Shown here: piece by piece, positions 1-7,294 of the stretch
How the letters are laid out: every line of letters begins with the position of its first letter
How positions within the stretch are numbered: the first letter of the stretch is position 1
NCBI GenBank assembly: GCA_013815485.1
Contig: JACDGB010000068.1
Span: 1 to 7,995, forward strand
DNA: 7,995 bases
Origin: Rubrobacter sp.
GTDB lineage: Bacteria; Actinomycetota; Rubrobacteria; Rubrobacterales; Rubrobacteraceae
Direction of reading: 5' to 3'
The notes under the pieces: generated by a model
Databases searched by the model: none
What the model was told of the DNA's origin: nothing
Seen by the model: the letters and a program-made list of their open reading frames with translations, nothing else
Program-made: the position numbers and the translations under genes

Positions 1-382
1 CCGTCCGCACCCGCTCATCTACCCCGCCGTACCTCCCGCAGATTATGGCAAGGTCGCCGCCGGAGACCACTTCCTCGACATAACCCTGCGTGAGCGGCCT
101 CCCCCAAGCCTCCGTCAGCACGACCCGGCGGGCGTTCTTCACCTCTCTGGCGGGAATTCCATAAACCTCTTCCATCGCGCGGGCGACCACATCCACCCGA
201 ACGACCATCCCCGCTCCGCCCCCGAAAGGCATGTCATCAATGCGCCCTCCCGGCGCGTACTCCCGCAGATCGAAGGTCCGTAGGCTCACGATGCCACGTT
301 CGATGGCTCGCCCCACGACCCCGACGCCGACAGCCGCCTCGACCACCTCGGGGAACACGCAGAAAACGTCAATGCTCTTCAC
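1..382 (-). CDS. trmD: tRNA (guanine-N1)-methyltransferase TrmD, 3' end outside window
   Basis: TrmD is a SPOUT-class, AdoMet-dependent enzyme that methylates N1 of G37 in tRNAs and so prevents +1 frameshifting. The first 127 residues are visible out of a family length of about 230-250; the gene runs off the low-coordinate edge. The N-terminus reads (M)KSIDVFCVFPEVV. Residues 49-60 are the hallmark DDMPFGGGAGMV, and residues 115-125 are CGRYGGVDERV, part of the knotted AdoMet site. The start is a GTG 6 nt after the rimM stop, chosen because the family begins a few residues before the FPE motif; only a weak GGAAG lies about 11 nt upstream, so coupling to rimM is likely. Oddities: the usual CGRYEG motif has Gly (residue 119) in place of Glu, and the usual SPQGR or TPAGR loop reads TEAWGRP (residues 90-96). 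Identity is secure; full activity is not proven. Confidence 0.95.
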   Translation of the reverse strand, partial: MKSIDVFCVFPEVVEAAVGVGVVGRAIERGIVSLRTFDLREYAPGGRIDDMPFGGGAGMVVRVDVVARAMEEVYGIPAREVKNARRVVLTEAWGRPLTQGYVEEVVSGGDLAIICGRYGGVDERVRT

Positions 383-388
383 GCGAAG

Positions 389-895
389 CTATTCTTCCGG
401 CACCCGGATCACGATGCGTCCACCATCGAGATCCACCTCAGGCACATGCTCCAGGGTGAAAGGCACGTAATATTCCCGCGCCTCACCAGTCTCGCTTTCC
501 CCGCGAACCACGAGAATTTCATGCGCCGGAGTCTCGAACGTCTCGGCCACGGCGCCGATATCATTCCCGCTCTCGTCCACTGCTCGAAGGCCCATCAGGT
601 CGCTAACGTAGACTTCGTCCTCGTCCGGTTCGTCGAGTTCGGAGCGGTCGAGGAAGAGTTCCTTTCCTCGCAAGGACTTCGCATCGGGACGACCGGCAAA
701 GCCTTCGAGATCCACGAGGAAGCCCTTGGGCGTCTCGCGTACCCGGAGGATGCGGCGGCGGACACCATCCACGAAAGGTTCGATGTCTTCCCTGAGGTGG
801 TTGCCCGAGCCAGTCGGCCTGACGCGGACGGTGCCGCTCACGCCATGCGGGGCACCGATGATCCCGATGACCACCGGGTCGGAGAAATCTTCCAC
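389..895 (-). CDS. rimM: Ribosome maturation factor RimM
   Basis: RimM assists late assembly of the 30S subunit head by binding ribosomal protein uS19 near 16S helices 31 and 33b. The protein is 168 residues, normal for the family. The N-terminal RimM beta-barrel carries GIIGAPHGVSGTVRV (residues 11-25), matching the family pattern G-x-x-G-x-x-H-G-x-x-G. The C-terminal PRC-barrel begins near YVSDLMGL (96-103) and ends in VPFTLEHVPEVDLDGGRIVIRVPEE. A short acidic stretch, DEPDEDE (88-94), links the two. The start is GTG, 5 nt after the stop of the KH-domain gene. A GGAGGT lies inside the end of that gene, but at about 15 nt it is far for a Shine-Dalgarno site, so coupled translation is likely. 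It lies directly before trmD, the common rimM-trmD pair. Confidence 0.96.
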   Translation of the reverse strand: MEDFSDPVVIGIIGAPHGVSGTVRVRPTGSGNHLREDIEPFVDGVRRRILRVRETPKGFLVDLEGFAGRPDAKSLRGKELFLDRSELDEPDEDEVYVSDLMGLRAVDESGNDIGAVAETFETPAHEILVVRGESETGEAREYYVPFTLEHVPEVDLDGGRIVIRVPEE

Positions 896-900
896 GGATG

Positions 901-1140
901 CTAGTCCGCGACCTCCACGTTGACCCGTTTTCCGGTCTTCACGGAGGCTGCTTTCATAACGGTGCGGATCGCCCGGATGGTCCGTCCTTGGCGTCCGATC
1001 ACCTTCCCGATATCATCGGGCGCGACTTCGAGTTCCAGGTCCACCCGCGACTCGGATTCGGTCACGGAAACCTCGACCTGGTCAGGCTCGTCAACCAACG
1101 AACGGGCCAGGAAAGTCAGCAAGTCTGTCAGGCGATCCAT
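901..1140 (-). CDS. khpA: KH-domain RNA-binding protein (KhpA / YlqC family)
   Basis: This small cytoplasmic RNA-binding protein has 79 residues, close to the usual 75-80. Residues 1-20 form a short helix (MDRLTDLLTFLARSLVDEPD), followed by a single KH domain with the binding loop IGKVIGRQGRTIRAIRT (44-60), containing the canonical GxxG as GRQG (49-52). The end KRVNVEVAD matches the family ending. In Gram-positive bacteria KhpA pairs with the KH/R3H protein KhpB (EloR) and is linked to cell-length control and sRNA binding; that role is family knowledge and is not shown here. I chose the ATG at 1138-1140 over upstream in-frame codons because it has an AGGA site 6 nt away and matches family length. 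The gene sits between rpsP and rimM, its conserved position. Confidence 0.94.
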   Translation of the reverse strand: MDRLTDLLTFLARSLVDEPDQVEVSVTESESRVDLELEVAPDDIGKVIGRQGRTIRAIRTVMKAASVKTGKRVNVEVAD

Positions 1141-1146
1141 CGCGTT

Positions 1147-1150
1147 TCCT
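1147..1150 (-). promoter_or_regulatory. Ribosome binding site of the KH-domain gene
   Basis: On the minus strand AGGA lies 6 nt before the ATG at 1140 and overlaps the TAG stop of rpsP. The overlap implies that ribosomes finishing rpsP can restart on the KH gene. It decides the start of that gene. Confidence 0.6.
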
Positions 1151-1391
1151 AGAGAGCCCCGGAGATTTTGAGCAGTTTCTTCACCTGGTCCGTGGGTTGC
1201 GCGCCCTTGCCGAGCCACTCCTTCGCCTTCTCCACGTCCACCTTGATATCCGATGGCTCGGTGCGCGGGTTGTACGTCCCGATCCGGTCAAGGAACCGAC
1301 CATCGCGCGGGCTTCGGGCGTCCGCCACCACTATCCGGTAGAACGGCGCCCTGTTGGAACCGCGCCTCGCCAGCCTGATCTTTACCGCCAT
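1149..1391 (-). CDS. rpsP: 30S ribosomal protein bS16
   Basis: bS16 is a primary-to-secondary binding protein of the 30S body that stabilises 16S rRNA folding. The 80 residues begin [24 protein letters not shown], followed by [18 protein letters not shown], the nearly invariant bS16 core; the C-terminus ([26 protein letters not shown]) also fits. Length is typical for the short Gram-positive form. The ATG at 1391 is preceded at 4 nt by a 7-nt Shine-Dalgarno match, the strongest in the window, in line with high expression of a ribosomal protein. It lies 25 nt after ffh and 8 nt before the KH gene. An in-frame extension upstream to 1457 overlaps ffh and is not supported. Confidence 0.98.
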   Translation of the reverse strand: MAVKIRLARRGSNRAPFYRIVVADARSPRDGRFLDRIGTYNPRTEPSDIKVDVEKAKEWLGKGAQPTDQVKKLLKISGAL

Positions 1392-1395
1392 GCTC

Positions 1396-1402
1396 TCACC
1401 TC
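1396..1402 (-). promoter_or_regulatory. Strong ribosome binding site of rpsP
   Basis: The minus strand reads GAGGTGA 4 nt before the rpsP ATG. This is a perfect 7-nt match to the consensus complementary to the 16S 3' end, and by eye the best ribosome binding site in the window. It fixes the rpsP start at 1391. Confidence 0.75.
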
Positions 1403-1416
1403 TCTGTTTGTGATCA

Positions 1417-2754
1417 CTACCTGAACGGCATCCGGGGCATGCGTTTTGGTACGCCACCCTTGCCCATCTGCCGCATCATCTTCTGCATCTCGCCGAACTG
1501 CTTGACGAGCTTCTGGACATCTTGCTGGGTACTGCCAGAGCCGCGAGCTATCCTACGCGCCCGACTCGGGTTCTGCAACAATTTGGCATTCCGGCGCTCC
1601 TCCACGGTCATCGAGGTGATCATAGCTTCTACCCGCCCAAGCGCCTTGTCATCGAGGTCGCTCAGGTTCGCGCTCTGAAGCTGCTTGTTCATGCCGGGGA
1701 TCATGCCGATGAGGCTTGAGAGCGGTCCCATCTTCTTGATCATCTGCATCTGCTGCAAAAAATCCTCGAAGGTGAACTTGCCTGACATGAGCTTCTTGCT
1801 CTGCGCCTCGGCCTCTTTCTTGTCAACCTGCGCCTCGGCCTTCTCGATGAGCGACATCACATCACCCATCCCGAGTATGCGCCCCGCCATCCTATCAGGA
1901 TAGAAATAATCGAACTCGCTCATCTTCTCGCCCTCGGAGGCGAAGCGCACCGGGCGCTCCGTCACCGAAACGACCGAAAGCGCCGCCCCACCCCGCGCAT
2001 CACCGTCGAGCTTGGTGAGCACCATCCCGTCGAAGTCCGCGTACTCTTGGAAGGCTTTGGCTACGTCCACCGCGTTCTGGCCCGTCACAACGTCGAGGAC
2101 GAGCAGGACGTTGTGCGGCTTCGTGGCGCTCCGAACGCGCTTGATCTCCTGCATCATGTCCATGTCCAGGACCTGCCGCCCCGCCGTGTCCACGATGACG
2201 AAGTCGTAGCCTTCTTCGCGGGCCTTCTTCACGCCGCGCTCGGCGATATTTTCCGGCTTTGCCTCCGTTCCCTCCGTGTACACGGGGACGGATAGCTCCT
2301 TGCCGATCTGCTGTAGCTGCTCGATTGCCGCCGGACGATACGTGTCGCAGGCCACGAGGTACGGGGTTTTCCCCAACTTACGCACGAACAGCGCCAGCTT
2401 GCCCGCCGTGGTCGTCTTGCCGTGCCCGTTGAGGCCAGCGAGCATCACCACCGTCGGAGGCCGCGAGGCGAACGAGAGCTTGTGGGCCGTGCCGCCCATC
2501 AAGCTCGCCAACTCCTCGTTCACGATCTTCACTACCTGCTGTCCCGGACTCAACGCCTTCGAAACCTCCGCGCCCGTCGCCCGATCCCTGACGTTGGAGA
2601 CAAATTCCTTGACCACGCCGTAGTTCACGTCCGCTTCGAGCAAGGCGAGGCGGATCTCTCGCGTAACCTTCTTCACTCCGTCTTCCGTCAGGTTTCCGCT
2701 TCCACGGACCCCATCGAGGGCGGTATTCAGTCTTTCGCCTAATGTATCGAACAT
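1417..2754 (-). CDS. ffh: Signal recognition particle protein Ffh (SRP54)
   Basis: Ffh is the GTPase of the signal recognition particle. It binds 4.5S/scRNA and the signal sequence of nascent membrane proteins and docks with FtsY. The protein is 445 residues, normal length. The N domain (about 1-95) includes [14 protein letters not shown]. The G domain has a P-loop GLNGHGKTT (107-115), CDTYRPAA (136-143), DTAGR (189-193), [10 protein letters not shown] (247-256) and SEGEK (273-277). The M domain begins near 325 with [19 protein letters not shown] and includes the RNA-binding [13 protein letters not shown] (397-409) and a methionine-rich end QKMMRQM. The ATG lies 1 nt after the ftsY stop, with GGGGAG 7 nt upstream. 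Tandem stops TAG TGA end the gene. His at P-loop position 111 (usually Ser or Ala) and Ser-Glu in the G5 motif (usually G-x-GEK) are unusual. Confidence 0.98.
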   Translation of the reverse strand: MFDTLGERLNTALDGVRGSGNLTEDGVKKVTREIRLALLEADVNYGVVKEFVSNVRDRATGAEVSKALSPGQQVVKIVNEELASLMGGTAHKLSFASRPPTVVMLAGLNGHGKTTTAGKLALFVRKLGKTPYLVACDTYRPAAIEQLQQIGKELSVPVYTEGTEAKPENIAERGVKKAREEGYDFVIVDTAGRQVLDMDMMQEIKRVRSATKPHNVLLVLDVVTGQNAVDVAKAFQEYADFDGMVLTKLDGDARGGAALSVVSVTERPVRFASEGEKMSEFDYFYPDRMAGRILGMGDVMSLIEKAEAQVDKKEAEAQSKKLMSGKFTFEDFLQQMQMIKKMGPLSSLIGMIPGMNKQLQSANLSDLDDKALGRVEAMITSMTVEERRNAKLLQNPSRARRIARGSGSTQQDVQKLVKQFGEMQKMMRQMGKGGVPKRMPRMPFR

Positions 2755-2755
2755 G

Positions 2756-3928
2756 CTATAGCTCCCCGAACAATGCTTCCGCGAACTCCCTGGCGTCGAA
2801 AGGATGCAGGTCGCCGACTTGCTCGCCGACCGAGATCAACTTTATCGGAACCCCGATCTCATTCGCAATGGCAAGCGCAATACCACCCTTCGCCGTCCCA
2901 TCCAGCTTCGTCAATATGATCCCCGTGAGGCTCACGACCTCATTGAACATCTTTGCCTGCCGCAACCCATTCTGTCCGGTCGTGGCATCCACAGTCAACA
3001 GTACCTCATGCGGCGCGCCCGGCAACTGCCGCTCGATAACCCGGCGAACCTTCTCCAACTCCGCCATGAGGTTGACTTTCGTGTGCAGCCGCCCCGCCGT
3101 GTCTATGAGCAAAACGTCCGCGCCTTCTCGTTTGGCGGCTTCCACCGCATCGTGGGCGACTGCGGCTGAATCCGCGCCACGCTCCCGCGCGATTACTGGC
3201 GCATTCACTCGTTCGCCCCATCGCTGTAGCTGCTCGATGGCCGCCGCCCGGAACGTGTCGCCGGCGGCGAGCATGGCTTTGCCTGGAAGGAAGTTCACCA
3301 GCTTGCCGATGGTCGTTGTCTTGCCGGTGCCGTTCACGCCGACCATCAGGATCACCGTCGGCTTGTGCGATACGTCGAGTTCCACCGGACCTTCGAGCAT
3401 CCGCTCGGCGTGCTCGACCATGAGCCCCCGCAACTGCTCTCCGCTGGTGATGTTCCGCTCCAGTGCCTCCTGCTCCAACTCTCCGACCAGCTTGCCCGTG
3501 GTCTTCACGCCAACGTCTGACGATATGAGGATCTCCTCGACCCTCTCCCAGAACTCCTCGTCGTCCGTGTCCCGAAACTCCGCGATGGCGGCGTTGAGCT
3601 GCCCGACAACGGACTCCCGGCTCCTCTTGAGCCCCGTCCGCAAACGTCCGAACCAACCACCGGAACGCGATTCCTGCTCCTCAGCCGAGGCCACTTCATC
3701 GGACGCTTCTTCCACGGCGTCAGACTCGGGAAGGGCTTCCGGCTCCTGCACGTTTTCCTCTTCGAGCACCTTCGTCGCCTGAGGAGTGGGGCTTCGTCGG
3801 GCCTGAACTTCTTCGGCGGTCGGGACGTCTGCCGTGGAGTCCGGTGCTTCGGCCTCCACGGCGGCTTGGACGTTTTCCTGTTCCGGTTCTTCGGTTTTCC
3901 TGAAAAAGTTACGCCACGAACGCGCCAT
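2756..3928 (-). CDS. ftsY: Signal recognition particle receptor FtsY
   Basis: FtsY is the membrane-associated SRP receptor GTPase that forms a heterodimer with Ffh and hands ribosomes to SecYEG. Its 390 residues contain: a basic aromatic N-terminus MARSWRNFFRK (1-11), a possible lipid-binding helix; an acidic low-complexity A region (about 12-88) rich in Glu, Asp and Ala; a second amphipathic segment GGWFGRLRTGLKRSR (90-104); then the NG domain. GTPase motifs are GVNGTGKTT (197-205), GDTFRAAA (223-230), DTAGR (276-280), TKLDGTAKGG (340-349) and SVGEQVGDLHPFD (366-378), all intact. The acidic region holds a small internal repeat, QENVQ at 17-21 and EENVQ at 57-61. The ATG lies 10 nt after the smc stop; a GGGGGA lies about 14 nt upstream, which is weak, so coupling to smc is likely. 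No hydrophobic transmembrane segment is present. Confidence 0.97.
   Translation of the reverse strand: MARSWRNFFRKTEEPEQENVQAAVEAEAPDSTADVPTAEEVQARRSPTPQATKVLEEENVQEPEALPESDAVEEASDEVASAEEQESRSGGWFGRLRTGLKRSRESVVGQLNAAIAEFRDTDDEEFWERVEEILISSDVGVKTTGKLVGELEQEALERNITSGEQLRGLMVEHAERMLEGPVELDVSHKPTVILMVGVNGTGKTTTIGKLVNFLPGKAMLAAGDTFRAAAIEQLQRWGERVNAPVIARERGADSAAVAHDAVEAAKREGADVLLIDTAGRLHTKVNLMAELEKVRRVIERQLPGAPHEVLLTVDATTGQNGLRQAKMFNEVVSLTGIILTKLDGTAKGGIALAIANEIGVPIKLISVGEQVGDLHPFDAREFAEALFGEL
2762..2767 (-). promoter_or_regulatory. Ribosome binding site of ffh, inside the end of ftsY
   Basis: GGGGAG lies 7 nt before the ffh ATG and within the last codons of ftsY. With a 1-nt gap between the genes this supports coupled synthesis of the SRP GTPase and its receptor. 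Confidence 0.6.
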
Positions 3929-3938
3929 TGCTGTTTTT

Positions 3939-6900
3939 CTAATCCCCCTGCATACGTTTCGATACGATCACGGTGGCCCCCGAGGCGTCCTGCGTAACGC
4001 CGTAGAGGACGTCCGCCGCTGCCATCGTGCGCTTCTGATGGGTCACCAGCAGGAACTGCCCGCTGGCCCGATAAGAGTCTACCACAGCGAGGAATCGCGC
4101 CAAATTGAGGTCATCGAGCGCAGCCTCCGCCTCATCCAACATGCAGAACGTCCCCGCCGCACCCTCCGGCCGACTCAGGAATATGCTGAACAGAAACGAT
4201 AGCGCCAAGAGCGACCGCTCTCCACCGGAGAGCACCCGCAGCGGCTTATATCCCCGACGACCGAGGCGGAGCAGGATCCCCACCCCCTCCTCAGATAACT
4301 CCAGAGTCCCACTCGCCCCGTGCATCATGCGCGGCACAATCTCCGCGAAAGCCTCCATTACCCCCCGGAACGTAGCCGAGAACCGCGTCTCTATCTCTTC
4401 GTCAACATCTTGTATTATGTGGTTAAGTTCTGTGGCGGCGGCATCGGCGTCGGCGCGTTGGGCGGCGACGAACTCGTGGCGCTCGCGTAGCTGGCCTTCT
4501 TGCGCGAGGGCGAGGAGGTTGACATCTCCGAAGCGGTGGAGTTTGCGCGACAGGCGCCGCCGCTCGGCTTCGGTGTCCTCCGGGAGCTGTTCGGCCTCTC
4601 GCCTGGCGTCTTCGAGTGTCGCCCCCCACTCGGACTGTAGCTCCTCCTCCGCTTGGGCGGCGGCATCTCGGGCGGAGCTGAGTTTGCTTCGGGACTGTTC
4701 GGCCTTCGCTCGGGCGGTTGCGAGTTCTCCGGCTATCTCCGCCGTCCTTCGCGCCGCGGCGGTCTGCTCGGCGGAGATACGGCGGTGTTCGTCGGCGAGC
4801 CCAGACCTGGAATGCCGCAGGCGGCTCCGGCGTTCGCGGACGACGGTTGCGAGTTGCGTCGAAGCCTCCGTGGCGCGTCGGGACACCGCGATGCGGCCCC
4901 GCGCTTCCTCCACGGGTTGACTCTTCAGGAATTCCAGCCTGCCGGAGAGGGCTTCGCGGCGTTCGGTTGCATCCTTCGCGGTGGATCGGAGTCGGGCGAG
5001 GCGCAGATCCATCTCCCGCAGATCCGCTCGCGCCGCCTCCGCAATCTCCGATTCGGAAGCAAGGCGATTCCCGCTCTTGCGAACCGTCTCCTCTGATTCG
5101 CGCAATGTTTTTTCGGAGGCAGAGATCTCACGTCCCAGGCTCGCGGCTTCCTTCTGACTCTCCTCGAAGGTTCTTCGAGCTTCCTCGAACCGCTTCTCCC
5201 TGCGACGGGCTTCGCGCAGCAACAGCTTCGAGGCCGCGGCGACCCGGCCGGCGAGCGCGTGGGCACTATCGGCGTGCGCGGCCCGTCGGTCCAGGCGTTC
5301 GGATGCCTCGGAGATTTCTTTCCGTACATCGCGCAGCGCCTGGCCGGGTCCGGCATCGAGGGCATTAAGGCGTTCAGACGCTTCGGAGAGCCGTGCTTCG
5401 CGGACGAAGCTCCCACCGCCGTTCGGGAGGCTCACGCTCGTCCGGGTGAGGCGGAGTCCTTCGCGGGTGACCGCGACGTAGCCGTTGGACGGGGCGTTAT
5501 GCCCGGCTTTCTCGACCACGTAGATGCCTTCTATCAGCCGTCCCACGGCCTCCGAGTAGCGGCCATCCACGACTTCGACGCATTCGAGCAACGGAGTTCC
5601 GGGGGGGCTTTCGCGTGCTTCGATAGCATGGGCATCGAGGCGAACGGCGATCCTCTCGGACTCCGAAATCAACTTTATGCCCTCGTCCACGCTCTCGGCC
5701 AGAATACCCCCGGCGAACTCCCCCAATGCAGCCTCCACTGCGGCCTCGAACCCCGGCTTCGCCCGCATTACCTCATGGAGACGGGTCTCCAGAGTACTGT
5801 TGTTCCGCGAGTCGCGCAGTGCCCGGACCCGCGCCTCCAGGCTACCCATCGCGGCGTCGAGCGCACCCTTCCGCCTGCTCGCGCCGGAGGAGCGTTCGTC
5901 CAGAGTTCTCCGGCGGGCGGCGACACGCTCGCGCACGTCTTGCAGGCGCTTGCGAGGGTCTCGGGAGACGACGCCTTCCAGTTCACCAGAGATGCGCGAG
6001 AGCCGCTCGATGTCTCGCTCCGGGACGACCGTGGCCTCCTCCATCCGGAGTGTCGCCCGGTCGCGCCGTGTTCGCAGTTTCTCCAGAGTGGTGGTGGCGC
6101 GTGATCTCTCGTACTCCGCGGCTGCCTGCTCCGCTCGTGTCCGCGATACGATTTGCTGGTGTACGGTGCTTGCCTTTTGCTGCCCAGAGTAGTCGGCCTC
6201 CGCTGCGGAAGCCTCCCGTCCCAGGCTTTCCAGGCGGCCTGAAATCCTTTCGAGTTCGTTCTCCAGGCGCGTGATCACGCGCCCCCGATCCGCCGCCCGG
6301 CTCGTGCTCCCTTCGACCCGCATGAGGGCTCTGTCGGCCCGGATGGACTCCGCGCGCAGGTCCTCGGTCCCATCTTCGAGTCCTTCGAGCATCAGCTCGA
6401 CGCTCCGCAGCCTCTCCTCCTTCTCTCGCAGGGCGGGTTCGAGATCTCGGGCCTGACGCCGCAGGGACACCTCCCGCTCTTCCAGTTCCGCTACGCGCGA
6501 CTCGCTCTCCTCGGTTCGCCGAACCAACTCGTCCAGGCGCGGGTTGGAGGTTCTGTAAAGGTGCGCCAGGGAATACTGCCGGAATTTGGCCTCCAATTCC
6601 CGGTACTCGCGGGCAGCGACGGCTTCGCTCTCGATCCTGCGAAGTTGCCCGGCCAGTTCGGCTTCGAGATTGCGGCTCGTCTCCAGTTGCGCGTCCGCCC
6701 GCTCCAAGCGACGGCTTGCCGATAGCCTTCGCCGACGGTAGACACCGAGCCCCGCAGCCTCTTCGAGGGCAATGCGGCATGCGCTAGCCCCGCCAGAGAC
6801 GATGGCGTCAACCGCGCCCTGCCGGAGGATGCTGTGGCGTCCGATCCCGGCTTCGCCGGCCACCGCCCGCACGTCCGCGAGCCGCGCCGGGGAGCCGTTG

Positions 6901-7238
6901 ATCCTGTACTCCGTGTCGCCGCCGCGTGAGATCCGGCGCGATATGGACACCTCTTCATACGGCAACGAGATTCCGCCGGAAGAATTATCCAGAACGAGCG
7001 TCACCTCGGCGGCCCTCGCGGCTGGCAGCGTTTCGGAGCCGGAGAAGATCACATCCCCCATCGCCCCGGCACGGAGAACACCGGGACTCTGTTCCCCGAG
7101 CGCGAAGAGCACGGCGTCGGTGACGTTGCTCTTCCCCGACCCGTTCGGCCCGACGATAGCCGTGATCCCGGTCTCAAGCGGCATCCGTACCGGGCGGGCA
7201 AACGTCTTGAACCCCTTGATGTAAATGGCCGAGAACAC
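3939..7238 (-). CDS. smc: Chromosome segregation ATPase SMC
   Basis: SMC forms the ATP-driven condensin ring (with ScpA and ScpB) that compacts and separates chromosomes. Numbered from the GTG at 7238, the protein has 1099 residues, somewhat shorter than the usual 1170-1190. It has an N-terminal head with Walker A GPNGSGKSN (30-38) after the family motif KGFKTF; an R-loop region LRAGAMGDVIFSGS (55-68); Q-loop RQGAVDAI (139-146) and EEAAGLGVYRRRR (159-171); Arg/Glu/Ala-rich coiled coil; a hinge at about 483-613; return coiled coil; and a C-terminal head with signature LSGGER (1003-1008), Walker B FCMLDE (1031-1036), D-loop and H-loop His (1067 in THQKRT). An in-frame GTG at 7259 would add 7 residues. 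I prefer 7238 because family members start 8-10 residues before GFK and a promoter-like pair overlaps the longer start. Neither start has a clear Shine-Dalgarno site. The hinge is divergent. Confidence 0.96.
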   Translation of the reverse strand: MFSAIYIKGFKTFARPVRMPLETGITAIVGPNGSGKSNVTDAVLFALGEQSPGVLRAGAMGDVIFSGSETLPAARAAEVTLVLDNSSGGISLPYEEVSISRRISRGGDTEYRINGSPARLADVRAVAGEAGIGRHSILRQGAVDAIVSGGASACRIALEEAAGLGVYRRRRLSASRRLERADAQLETSRNLEAELAGQLRRIESEAVAAREYRELEAKFRQYSLAHLYRTSNPRLDELVRRTEESESRVAELEEREVSLRRQARDLEPALREKEERLRSVELMLEGLEDGTEDLRAESIRADRALMRVEGSTSRAADRGRVITRLENELERISGRLESLGREASAAEADYSGQQKASTVHQQIVSRTRAEQAAAEYERSRATTTLEKLRTRRDRATLRMEEATVVPERDIERLSRISGELEGVVSRDPRKRLQDVRERVAARRRTLDERSSGASRRKGALDAAMGSLEARVRALRDSRNNSTLETRLHEVMRAKPGFEAAVEAALGEFAGGILAESVDEGIKLISESERIAVRLDAHAIEARESPPGTPLLECVEVVDGRYSEAVGRLIEGIYVVEKAGHNAPSNGYVAVTREGLRLTRTSVSLPNGGGSFVREARLSEASERLNALDAGPGQALRDVRKEISEASERLDRRAAHADSAHALAGRVAAASKLLLREARRREKRFEEARRTFEESQKEAASLGREISASEKTLRESEETVRKSGNRLASESEIAEAARADLREMDLRLARLRSTAKDATERREALSGRLEFLKSQPVEEARGRIAVSRRATEASTQLATVVRERRSRLRHSRSGLADEHRRISAEQTAAARRTAEIAGELATARAKAEQSRSKLSSARDAAAQAEEELQSEWGATLEDARREAEQLPEDTEAERRRLSRKLHRFGDVNLLALAQEGQLRERHEFVAAQRADADAAATELNHIIQDVDEEIETRFSATFRGVMEAFAEIVPRMMHGASGTLELSEEGVGILLRLGRRGYKPLRVLSGGERSLLALSFLFSIFLSRPEGAAGTFCMLDEAEAALDDLNLARFLAVVDSYRASGQFLLVTHQKRTMAAADVLYGVTQDASGATVIVSKRMQGD
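6266..6283. other. 18-bp perfect palindrome inside smc
   Basis: The sequence GGCGCGTGATCACGCGCC is a perfect inverted repeat with no spacer, centred between 6274 and 6275; the next flanking pair does not match. It encodes part of the first SMC coiled coil (GRVITRL). It is unlike the parS consensus. It could be a protein-binding site, but chance is also possible. Confidence 0.5.
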
Positions 7239-7243
7239 CTGAA

Positions 7244-7272
7244 AACTTATTCTACGCACTTTGAATCGTCAA
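7244..7272 (-). promoter_or_regulatory. Candidate promoter of smc
   Basis: On the minus strand a TTGACG box (7272-7267) is followed after 17 nt by TAAGTT (7249-7244). A better -10 by sequence, TAGAAT (7254-7249), overlaps it but sits only 12 nt from TTGACG. Either box would place the transcript start within a few bases of the GTG at 7238, giving a leaderless or nearly leaderless mRNA. That fits the absence of a Shine-Dalgarno site and argues against the GTG at 7259 as the start. This is inferred from consensus only. Confidence 0.4.
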
Positions 7273-7294
7273 AGCACGGAAAAGCGCAGCAAAA

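Noticed and set aside
446..904. 152-codon plus-strand frame opposite rimM
   Set aside because: It is antisense to RimM, whose two domains are clearly present. It shows no family similarity that I recognise.
1410..1417. 8-bp palindrome GTGATCAC at the end of ffh
   Set aside because: An 8-bp palindrome is expected by chance many times in 8 kb. No stem with a T run follows, so it is not a terminator; it is mentioned only because the same core lies in the longer palindrome in smc.
2742..3782. 346-codon open frame on the plus strand opposite ftsY
   Set aside because: It is exactly antisense to a well-supported FtsY, is dominated by Ser, Ala, Pro and Arg, and shows no recognisable motif. It is a codon-bias shadow.
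5030..5370. Repeated SEASERL motif in SMC, about 25 residues apart
   Set aside because: Short Glu/Ser/Arg repeats are normal in SMC coiled coils, and the two DNA copies differ at several bases.
4105..6192. Several plus-strand open frames of 150-280 codons opposite smc
   Set aside because: All are Arg/Ser/Ala-rich shadows of the highly repetitive Glu/Arg/Ala codons of the SMC coiled coil, with no domain and no convincing ribosome binding sites.
5983..6780. 265-codon minus-strand frame overlapping smc in another frame
   Set aside because: The sequence is Gly/Arg/Pro-rich and low in complexity, and lies fully inside smc in an alternative frame. The smc frame has all ATPase motifs.
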